Shown in pieces: positions 1 to 5,893 of a DNA stretch of 6,022 nucleotides. The stretch covers positions 1-6,022 of the forward strand of contig CAZMSF010000048.1 in the NCBI GenBank assembly GCA_964568885.1, given 5' to 3'. The translations under genes and the position numbers were made by a program. The stretch is from JAUSNA01 sp964568885 (GTDB taxonomy: Bacteria; Patescibacteriota; Microgenomatia; Levybacterales; GWA1-39-11). Position 1 is the stretch's first letter, and the number at the start of each line of letters is the position of its first letter. Under the pieces are notes generated by a model. The model had not been told where the DNA came from, made no database searches, and saw only the letters and a list, made by a program, of their open reading frames with translations.

Positions 1-300
1 GAGTTGGAAAAAACGGGTGATGATAAAGCGGCAAAACTCAATTACAAAAACAGTCTTATGCGGATGATTTGGACTAAAGAAGAGCACGCACTTAAATGCA
101 AAGAAGAACTCCTTATTCTTTGGACGGATTATTTTAAAGAAGAACATCTTGAAAAAGTTCCGAACCTACATGACATGTTTTGGAAGGCCGCTAAGTTATG
201 TTCCCAAAACAAACAACATGTTGATGAAAAATTGGCACAGGAATTGGTGGAGGCAGTCAACGGCATCGCACAAATCTTTGAACAATCAAAAACTTCATAG
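1..300 (+). CDS. sodN: Nickel superoxide dismutase, C-terminal part (5' end outside window)
   Basis: NiSOD dismutates superoxide to oxygen and hydrogen peroxide with a nickel centre held by an N-terminal His-Cys-x-x-Pro-Cys hook. The frame is open from base 1, with 99 codons before TAG, so the gene begins upstream; the TTG at base 4 should not be taken as a start. The visible part matches the NiSOD helical bundle: a charged helix with KEEHALKCKEE (residues 26-36 of the fragment), then the family signature LWTDYFKEEHLEK (residues 40-52) and a downstream PNLHDMF. These align from memory with LWSDYFKPPHFEKYPELHQL in Streptomyces NiSOD. The propeptide and nickel hook are not in the window, so activity cannot be judged. 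The adjacent sodX, overlapping by one base, strongly supports the assignment. Two cysteines (fragment residues 33 and 67) lie outside the hook and have no assigned role. Confidence 0.9.
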   Translation, partial: ELEKTGDDKAAKLNYKNSLMRMIWTKEEHALKCKEELLILWTDYFKEEHLEKVPNLHDMFWKAAKLCSQNKQHVDEKLAQELVEAVNGIAQIFEQSKTS

Positions 301-602
301 TGTTTCTCCTTGATAAATTTCCATTGCAGCGTTTCAAAATAAAGAACAACAGTATGTTTCCGACTATCAACGAGCGAGAAGAAGTACTTACGGTAAGCTA
401 TCTATTGCAGCGTCCTAAAGTCGGGGATATTATTGTGTTTCGACAAGTTGTGCCTCCTTTCGTTCTTTGTAAAAGAATTAAAAAAATCGTAAAAAACAAA
501 ATTTGGGTTGAGGGAGATAATAAAAAAGAAAGTATAGACAGTAGAATGTTTGGTTTTATTGACAGAAAAAACATAATAGGCAAAGTAATTCTGAAAATCT
601 AA
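300..602 (+). CDS. sodX: Nickel-type superoxide dismutase maturation protease (S26 peptidase family)
   Basis: This 100-residue protein is a small signal-peptidase-like serine protease. Family members are thought to cut the SodN propeptide so that the nickel-binding histidine becomes the N-terminus. The catalytic serine is in NNSMFPTI (Ser18 of the S-M-x-P motif). A lysine in the LCKRI segment (Lys58) is the likely general base. The C-terminal S26 box, VEGDN (70-74) followed by DSRMFG (80-85) and IIGKV, is also present. No N-terminal membrane helix is obvious, so it is probably cytoplasmic, which fits SodN processing rather than secretion. The start is GTG at 300, sharing its G with the sodN TAG stop; there is no Shine-Dalgarno sequence, so translational coupling is likely. 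The next internal ATG (codon 19) falls just after the catalytic serine and would destroy the enzyme, which supports the GTG start. Confidence 0.88.
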   Translation: MFLLDKFPLQRFKIKNNSMFPTINEREEVLTVSYLLQRPKVGDIIVFRQVVPPFVLCKRIKKIVKNKIWVEGDNKKESIDSRMFGFIDRKNIIGKVILKI

Positions 603-1108
603 TGTTTGTCAGCCTTTTTTTCATCGTTTTTTTGCTTGTCCTACTTACGTTCGTATGGCCGCCCGATAGTCCATGGAGTCCGTGGTGGAGGACCGGTAGG
701 AAAGTTGCCAAGGCCGCCTGTCAACTTTCAAGAATATCACCAAAAGATATTGTATATGAATTAGGAAGCGGAGACGGTGAATTTATTTTAGTTTCGGTAA
801 ATGAATTTAATGCAAAAAAGGCAATTGGAATAGAGATTGATTACTCTCGCTATTTTATCTCACAAATTAAAAAAGGATTTCGAAATGCTAATCGGGCCGA
901 ATTTGTGAGAAGAGATTTTAAGAAGGTAAAGCTCTCGGATGCGACTGTCGTCTATTTTTATTTAGTCCCATCAGTTATCAAAAGAATATTGCCGAAACTT
1001 AAAAAAGAATTAAAACCGGGGACAAGAATTGTGAGCTACCGGTACGAAGTTCCATTACCTGTTAAAAGAATAGATAAAAAAAACGGGCTGTTTTTGTATA
1101 TTATCTAA
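602..1108 (+). CDS. Membrane-anchored class I SAM-dependent methyltransferase, FAM173/ATPSCKMT-like
   Basis: This 168-residue protein has a hydrophobic N-terminal segment (residues 2-19), probably one membrane anchor, then a short Pro/Trp-rich linker (PPDSPWSPWW). A Rossmann-type methyltransferase domain follows. SAM-binding motif I is VYELGSGDGEF (51-61), and the acidic residue after strand 2 is Glu78 in IGIEID. A YFYLVP segment (118-123) occupies the post-motif II position, followed by LKPGTRIVSYRYEVP (137-151). The arrangement of anchor, proline-rich pre-motif and the P-K-L-x(2)-E-L-x-P-G-x-R-(I/V)-V-S tail resembles the FAM173 family, whose eukaryotic members methylate lysines of the ATP synthase c subunit or ADP/ATP translocase. 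The bacterial substrate is unknown. The ATG at 602 shares its A with the sodX TAA, so it is co-transcribed and probably coupled with sodN-sodX. The 3' end overlaps the convergent FemAB gene by 8 bp. The fold is confident, the substrate is not. Confidence 0.82.
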   Translation: MFVSLFFIVFLLVLLTFVWPPDSPWSPWWRTGRKVAKAACQLSRISPKDIVYELGSGDGEFILVSVNEFNAKKAIGIEIDYSRYFISQIKKGFRNANRAEFVRRDFKKVKLSDATVVYFYLVPSVIKRILPKLKKELKPGTRIVSYRYEVPLPVKRIDKKNGLFLYII

Positions 1109-2126
1109 AGCGCTTTTTTAGTCGCAAAAATATCCACCGAGCTTTGTCCGCTACTTTATAAAAACGATAAAGCGCAGGCTTTATCACCAGATCAAAACTT
1201 CCAACAAATTCTGTGTGCGTTGCCCCATATCCTTCTTTGAATTTGTGAAATCCGTACCATGGGTCTTTTGTATCGGGGTCCGGCCCTAAAGCTCCCCACA
1301 TGTCAAAATACGTAAGTCCCATTTTTTTTCCAAATCGTATCGCTTCCCACATGATAAGATTTGACGCCATGACATTCCGGTATTTGGATGAGGATGCGCC
1401 ATACGGGTAATACAAAAAGTTTTTAAAAACAAAAAGAATCCATGAAGCAAGCATTTCTTCTTTTTGCCCTTCCGGCTTGTAGGTTGCCGTAAATAAGTGT
1501 GCCGATAATCCGCCGGTTTTATTTCCAAGTGTTTCCCACATCTTCGTGTGGTACGAAGGGGTGTGCGCAAAGAACTGTTGTCTGTTGGTTGTCTCCTCGG
1601 TAAGACGTAAGTATTTTTTAAATGCCTCGTCGGACGTTTCTTCTTTTACCGTGACGTTATGTTTTTGGGCCACTTTTATGTTATAGCGGGTTTTTGGGTG
1701 AAAGCTTTTTAATAATTCCTCTTCATTTTTTGAGATATCCAGAACAAAGGTATATTGTGTGAATAACGGGTGGAAAGAGCGGGAGAGATTTGTGCCCACC
1801 ATTGAATGGGAGCCATTCACGACATTCGGTTCCAATTGAATAAAAATGCAATTTTGTTCTCGCCCTATCTTGTTAAGCTCGGCAATAACTTCTTTGCTTG
1901 GAGCATTCCCTTTTGGAAGGTATCCTATCGTAAATTTTGTTTTTGGGACTTTGTGTATGGTGAGAGTAAAGCCGTCAACCAATTTTCCATTTTTCAGAAA
2001 GCCACGACGTACGACTTTTACCCCTGTTTTTTCCCGAAATTCGCCCCATTCAAAAGACTGTAGGGGGTGTGTAACTACGACGTTGTAGTCGTTCCTATTC
2101 TCATTTGTTATCTCAATAACATCCAT
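1101..2126 (-). CDS. FemAB-family peptidoglycan bridge aminoacyltransferase
   Basis: FemAB enzymes (FemX/FemA type) use aminoacyl-tRNA to add glycine or another small amino acid to the peptide stem of lipid II, building the cross-bridge on the cytoplasmic face of the membrane. The 341-residue protein has two GNAT-like halves. The N-terminal half shows HPLQSFEWGEF (20-30) and IGYLPKGNAP (67-76), then FHPKTRYNIKVAQ (142-154), the typical (M/F)xxKxRYNIxxAxK box. The C-terminal half has YYPYGASSSKYRNVMASN (239-256), LTYFDMWGAL (271-280) and FHKFKEGYG (293-301), all family hallmarks. The size matches coiled-coil-free FemX-type enzymes (about 335-345 aa) rather than FemA/B (about 420). The start follows the helicase stop after one base (TGA-T-ATG), implying an operon and translational coupling. 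The amino acid transferred and the position modified cannot be told from sequence. Confidence 0.9.
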   Translation of the reverse strand: MDVIEITNENRNDYNVVVTHPLQSFEWGEFREKTGVKVVRRGFLKNGKLVDGFTLTIHKVPKTKFTIGYLPKGNAPSKEVIAELNKIGREQNCIFIQLEPNVVNGSHSMVGTNLSRSFHPLFTQYTFVLDISKNEEELLKSFHPKTRYNIKVAQKHNVTVKEETSDEAFKKYLRLTEETTNRQQFFAHTPSYHTKMWETLGNKTGGLSAHLFTATYKPEGQKEEMLASWILFVFKNFLYYPYGASSSKYRNVMASNLIMWEAIRFGKKMGLTYFDMWGALGPDPDTKDPWYGFHKFKEGYGATHTEFVGSFDLVIKPALYRFYKVADKARWIFLRLKKRFR

Positions 2127-2127
2127 A

Positions 2128-3984
2128 TCACCAGTATTCGTTATTTATAATACTTGTGTCAACATTATTGTGTTCTAATACTTCCTGTGGTAGTTCAAAT
2201 ATGAATCGGGATGGTGTAGCGGTATTCCTTTGACCAAAAATAACCCGCTGCTTTGCATACGTCAGGTAAAGGTGCTCTTTGGCACGAGTCACTCCGACAT
2301 AACAAAGCCGTCGTTCCTCCTCTATATCTCCGTAGTCGAATAACGCTTGTGCATGAGGGAAAACTCCCTCTTCCATCCCTACAATAAATACCATTTTAAA
2401 TTCGAGTCCTTTTGCCGCATGCATCGTCATAAGTGTTACCGCATCTTCAGTCTCGGCAATCTTTTGCCCGTCGGGCATATATTCTTGTTCGACAAGGGCA
2501 ACATTCTCAAGAAATGGAATAAGGTTTGGGAATTCAAGCGCTACAGAACGGAGTTCCTTTATATTCTCAAGCCGGGCTCTGTCTTCTATGTCTTCCGGGT
2601 CGTACCTGTCTAGATATGAAGAACGCTTGAGCACTTCATCAATAATTTCAAGTGTCTCTTTTTTTTCAATGTAATTTCCCTCGTTAAATTCTTGACGGTA
2701 AAATTCAAAATCTTCAAAGCGTTTCTTTCCCAATTTCTGCAGTCTTTTAAGAGCCGCCGCATCCATTGGATTTGAAAGGTATGATAAAAATGAAAGTACG
2801 TCTTTCACCTCTTTTCTATCATAAAATCTCACTCCTCCTACCAATTTATACGGGATGCCATAATGAAGAAACACTTCCTCAATGGTTCGTGACTGAGCAT
2901 TCATTCTATAGAGAATTGCAACATCGGAAAGAAGAAAATCCGAGTCAAAACTTTTTCTATTATTAATTGCCTTGACGATATATTCCGCCTCTTTGTGTTC
3001 GTTGTCTGCCTCATATATACTTATCTCTTCCCCGGCCTTGTTGTCCGTCCACAGTTTTAATACCGGGTGAGACGAGTTATTGGAAATTATGGTAAAAGCA
3101 GCGTCTAAAATGGTTTGGGTCGAGCGGTAGTTTTGTGATAGCTTAAATACTTTAGCCTCCGGAAAATCCGTCCTGAATTTTTCCAAATTTTTATAATCGG
3201 CTCCTCTAAATGAATAGATGCTTTGGGCAAAATCACCCACGATACAGATATTGTTGTATTTTCCGCAAAGATATTTTGTCAGCCGATACTGACTCATGTT
3301 TGTGTCTTGGTATTCATCAACCAGAATATATTTAAATTTTTCTTGGTAGAACTCAAGCGTCGAAGCGGACTGTTTGAATAATTCTATGGTTTTGTTGAGT
3401 AAGTCATCAAAGTCAACCGCATTTCTCTCGGCAAGTAGCTGTTGGTAGAGAGGGTAAATTTTTGCTACCCTTTCTTGGATGTATCCTCGAGCATATTTTT
3501 GATACTGCATTGGCTCTATCATCTGATTTTTCGCAGCGGATATTGCTTCAAGAGCAGCCTTAGGACGGATGTCTTTTACCGATAACTCAATTTTTTCCAG
3601 ACAGTCTTTTATGGTATCGAGCTGGTCCGTCATGTCATAAATGACGAAATTATGCGGAATGCCGATAGCAACACCGCTTCTTCTGAGAATTTTTGCGCAA
3701 AGCGAATGGAATGTCGCAACTGTCGGTTCTTCGGAAATTTTTTTGGGAAAAAGGTGGAGAATATTTCTGATGCGCTCCTTCATTTCTCCTGCAGCCTTGT
3801 TGGAGAACGTAACCATCAAAATGTTTTGCGCGGCAACATTTTTTTCCACCATAAGGTAAAGCACTTTGTGCACAAGTACCCTGGTCTTTCCGCTTCCTGC
3901 CCCGGCCAAAATAATGGCCGGACCTTCGGTGTTTATAACGGCCTCTTTTTGTTCGGAATTTAGTTTATTGAGAATGTCTTCCAT
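2128..3984 (-). CDS. uvrD: UvrD/PcrA/Rep-family superfamily 1A 3'-5' DNA helicase, compact form
   Basis: This 618-residue ATP-dependent helicase probably acts in nucleotide excision or mismatch repair, or in clearing replication obstacles. All SF1A motifs are visible in order: Q motif LNSEQKEAV (8-16), Walker A AGAGSGKTR (27-35), Ia MVTFSNKAAGEMKERI (57-72), TFHSL (91-95), II VDEYQDTN (222-229), III IVGDFAQSIYSFRGAD (248-263), IV LSQNYRST (282-289), V TLMTMHAAKGLEF (517-529), VI EERRLCYVGVTRAKEHL (556-572). It is about 100 residues shorter than typical UvrD/PcrA. The 2B subdomain is reduced: after NPMDAAALKR (405-414) the usual R-G-I-G loop and following helices are missing. The chain ends soon after PSRFIFELP (591-599), without the C-terminal Tudor-like domain. 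Motif III reads GDFAQ rather than the common GDDDQ. The ATP-binding and hydrolysis residues are intact, so it should be active. It is transcribed divergently from tpiA and coupled to the FemAB gene. Confidence 0.95.
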   Translation of the reverse strand: MEDILNKLNSEQKEAVINTEGPAIILAGAGSGKTRVLVHKVLYLMVEKNVAAQNILMVTFSNKAAGEMKERIRNILHLFPKKISEEPTVATFHSLCAKILRRSGVAIGIPHNFVIYDMTDQLDTIKDCLEKIELSVKDIRPKAALEAISAAKNQMIEPMQYQKYARGYIQERVAKIYPLYQQLLAERNAVDFDDLLNKTIELFKQSASTLEFYQEKFKYILVDEYQDTNMSQYRLTKYLCGKYNNICIVGDFAQSIYSFRGADYKNLEKFRTDFPEAKVFKLSQNYRSTQTILDAAFTIISNNSSHPVLKLWTDNKAGEEISIYEADNEHKEAEYIVKAINNRKSFDSDFLLSDVAILYRMNAQSRTIEEVFLHYGIPYKLVGGVRFYDRKEVKDVLSFLSYLSNPMDAAALKRLQKLGKKRFEDFEFYRQEFNEGNYIEKKETLEIIDEVLKRSSYLDRYDPEDIEDRARLENIKELRSVALEFPNLIPFLENVALVEQEYMPDGQKIAETEDAVTLMTMHAAKGLEFKMVFIVGMEEGVFPHAQALFDYGDIEEERRLCYVGVTRAKEHLYLTYAKQRVIFGQRNTATPSRFIFELPQEVLEHNNVDTSIINNEYW

Positions 3985-4006
3985 TTGCTGATATAATTTA
4001 ACTACG

Positions 4007-4034
4007 TTGAAATGTAAGTTTTCGTGTGTATAAT
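4007..4034 (+). promoter_or_regulatory. Sigma-70-type promoter for tpiA and the LCP gene
   Basis: A -35 box TTGAAA (4007-4012, five of six consensus bases) and a perfect -10 box TATAAT (4029-4034) are separated by 16 bp. Transcription would start near 4041, giving a leader of about 26 nt before the ATG at 4068. The leader lacks a recognisable Shine-Dalgarno sequence. It lies in the only substantial intergenic gap of the window (83 bp). The call rests on consensus match and position only. Confidence 0.7.
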
Positions 4035-4038
4035 TATA
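4033..4038 (-). promoter_or_regulatory. Possible -10 box for the helicase-FemAB operon
   Basis: Read on the minus strand, these bases are TATAAT, because the tpiA -10 box is part of the perfect 10-bp palindrome TATAATTATA (4029-4038). Transcription would start near 4026, leaving a leader of about 40 nt before the helicase ATG at 3984. No good -35 hexamer is seen at the right distance on this strand, so promoter function here is weaker and speculative. Confidence 0.35.
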
Positions 4039-4067
4039 CGCTACTGAAAACCTGAAACCTATTCCTC

Positions 4068-4730
4068 ATGGACACAAAATATTACATCGCCAATTGGAAA
4101 TCCCACAAAACCAAAGATGAGGCAGTTGCATTTTTTGAACATCTTACGGCCAATATTTCCGAAAGCGACATTAAAAATAAAGAAATTGTCATTGCTCCAC
4201 CGATGACGTTGCTTGCAAAGTGCAGATATCTTGTTGATAAGAATAATTTGCCCGTTAGTTTGTCCGCCCAAAACGTTTCTTCCTTCCCCGAAGGAGCATA
4301 TACGGGTGAGGTGAATGCCAAACAGGTGAAGGAATTTGCGAAGTATGTTATCATCGGCCATTCTGAAAGAAGAAAGTATCTCCATGAAAGTGAAGCCGAT
4401 ATAGAAAACAAAGTCCGCGAGGCACACGAAAATGGTCTTACCGTTATTCAGTGTATACAGGATGAAAATGGTGTGGTGCATAACGGCGTTGAAATCGTCG
4501 CATACGAGCCACCAAGTGCGATAGGTACCGGAAATCCCGATACTCCCGAGCACATAGCCCAAGTATTTGATGTAATAACGTCTCAAAACCCATCGGTGAA
4601 AGTTCTTTACGGTGGAAGCGTGAATACGGATAGCATTAAAAGTTTTTTACAGATTGAAAAACTGGGCGGATTTCTCATTGGCGGCGCGAGTCTTGATGCT
4701 GCCACCTTCCTTTCCCTTCTTTCATGGTAA
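4068..4730 (+). CDS. tpiA: Triosephosphate isomerase, compact form
   Basis: This enzyme interconverts dihydroxyacetone phosphate and glyceraldehyde 3-phosphate in cytoplasmic glycolysis/gluconeogenesis. The catalytic set is complete: Asn9 and Lys11 in ANWK, His98 in IIGHSERR (95-102), and Glu147 in AYEPPSAIGTG (145-155), which also forms the flexible loop 6. Phosphate-binding loops YGGSV (181-185) and GGASL (205-209) are present, as is the dimer-interface loop ending GAYTGEV (76-82). At 220 residues it is 25-35 shorter than typical bacterial enzymes. The loss lies between His98 and Glu147 (49 residues against about 70), where the usual C-x-G-E motif is replaced by CIQD (129-132) and the following helix is nearly gone. 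This, together with the E-P-P start of loop 6, recalls archaeal enzymes, while the C-terminal third is bacterial in style. Its last 7 bp overlap the LCP gene, so the two are co-expressed. Confidence 0.95.
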   Translation: MDTKYYIANWKSHKTKDEAVAFFEHLTANISESDIKNKEIVIAPPMTLLAKCRYLVDKNNLPVSLSAQNVSSFPEGAYTGEVNAKQVKEFAKYVIIGHSERRKYLHESEADIENKVREAHENGLTVIQCIQDENGVVHNGVEIVAYEPPSAIGTGNPDTPEHIAQVFDVITSQNPSVKVLYGGSVNTDSIKSFLQIEKLGGFLIGGASLDAATFLSLLSW

Positions 4731-5893
4731 AAGAAACAAAACTCCAGACAAAAAATCTTCTTCTGCTTACGGCGGTTATCGTACTTATTCTTATCGGAAT
4801 TTTTAGGAATCAAATCAACACACTTTTCAGTATTCTGTACGGCGTAACCATAGATAAGGCAATTCACCTTACGCAACCACAGAAAGAGTCATTCAATTTG
4901 CTTTTGATGGGAATTGGAGGAGGAAAGCACGACGGACCGAATTTAACGGACACAATCATTCTTGCAAACATAAACATAAACACAAAAAAAGTGTCAATGT
5001 TTTCAATTCCGCGCGACCTGTGGATACCCAATGCTCATGATAAGATTAACGCAATCTATGCATATGCGCAAAAAAGCGACACAGGCCTCACGGCGGCAAA
5101 AGACGCTATTCTGAATGTTACAGGGCAGAGCGTTGATTACGTGGTGGTGTTGGATTTTGAAGGATTTATAAAGCTGGTCGATTATTTGGGGGGTATTGAT
5201 GTTAATGTTGAGCGGACATTCCAAGACTATGAGTATCCGATTTCAGGAGAAGAGGAAAACACATGCGGGAAAAATGAAGACGAGCTAAAGGCGTTGGCTA
5301 CCGCGTCATCGCAATTGGAGGCATTCCCGTGCCGATATAAAACGATTTCTTTTACAAAAGGGACAACGACCATGAATGGTCAAACCGCACTTGAATATGT
5401 AAGAAGCAGACACGGAAACAACGGTGAAGGCAGCGACTTTGCGCGAAGCAAAAGACAGGAAATTGTGATAAGTGCTCTTAAGGACAAAGCCTTTTCTTTA
5501 GGAGTAATTTTAAACCCTGTAAAACTTGTCGGAATCTATAATATTTTAAAAGCTAACATCAATACCAACATTAATCCCGATAAAATTGACGACTTCATAA
5601 AGCTCGCACAAAAACTAAAGGAAGGCGTGATAAAAAGTTATGTAATCGATCAAGGTAACGAAAGCGAAAAGAGATTCGGTCTTCTTATAAACCCTCCGAT
5701 AACGGAAGAATACGCATTCAAATGGGTACTGTCTCCACGGGTTGGGAACGGAAATTTTACAGAAATCCGCCAATATGTTTCGTGTAGCATTTTAAGTCAA
5801 GATTGTTTCGTTGGAGAAGAGGGGATTATCATTCCTACAGTTTCTCCCAAAGTTTCCCCAAGCAGCACAAAGAATAATTCTACAATGCGCTAA
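4724..5893 (+). CDS. LytR-CpsA-Psr (LCP) family cell-envelope phosphotransferase
   Basis: LCP proteins transfer glycopolymers from undecaprenyl-pyrophosphate carriers to the cell wall on the outer face of the membrane. The 389-residue protein has a short cytoplasmic N-terminus, one membrane anchor (about residues 11-27) and an extracytoplasmic LCP domain. Motifs are FNLLLMGIGG (57-66), LTDTIILANI (74-83) with metal-binding Asp76, MFSIPRDLWIP (92-102) with Arg97, VDYVVVLDFEGF (137-148) and LVDYLGGIDVNV (151-162). The active-site segment is MNGQTALEYVRSR (217-229), then GSDFARSKRQ (236-245), giving the expected Arg227, Arg229 and Gln245. An insertion at about 165-210 carries Cys181 and Cys203, and the C-terminal region carries Cys354 and Cys361; these could form disulfides outside the cell. 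The tail (371-389) is Pro/Ser/Thr-rich and probably disordered. The start ATG lies inside the tpiA end (ATGGTAA overlap). The transferred polymer is unknown. Confidence 0.93.
   Translation: MVKETKLQTKNLLLLTAVIVLILIGIFRNQINTLFSILYGVTIDKAIHLTQPQKESFNLLLMGIGGGKHDGPNLTDTIILANININTKKVSMFSIPRDLWIPNAHDKINAIYAYAQKSDTGLTAAKDAILNVTGQSVDYVVVLDFEGFIKLVDYLGGIDVNVERTFQDYEYPISGEEENTCGKNEDELKALATASSQLEAFPCRYKTISFTKGTTTMNGQTALEYVRSRHGNNGEGSDFARSKRQEIVISALKDKAFSLGVILNPVKLVGIYNILKANINTNINPDKIDDFIKLAQKLKEGVIKSYVIDQGNESEKRFGLLINPPITEEYAFKWVLSPRVGNGNFTEIRQYVSCSILSQDCFVGEEGIIIPTVSPKVSPSSTKNNSTMR

Noticed and set aside
4..6. TTG at base 4 as the start of the first gene
   Set aside because: The frame is open through base 1 and a NiSOD needs an N-terminal nickel hook and propeptide that must lie upstream.
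1107..1116. AAAGCGCTTT palindrome followed by T residues as a terminator
   Set aside because: The palindrome has no loop and a stem of at most three pairs once a loop is allowed, and it lies inside the FemAB coding sequence.
1286..1570. 94-codon minus-strand open frame inside the FemAB gene
   Set aside because: It is an alternative frame of the same strand, with a basic low-complexity translation typical of shadow frames.
2128..2130. TGA as a sense codon (code 25, as in Gracilibacteria or SR1)
   Set aside because: TGA ends the helicase right where the FemAB start follows, and no gene in the window has an in-frame TGA.
4059..4586. 175-codon open frame on the minus strand opposite tpiA
   Set aside because: It lies almost wholly within tpiA, which has every catalytic motif of its family, and its translation shows no recognisable domain.
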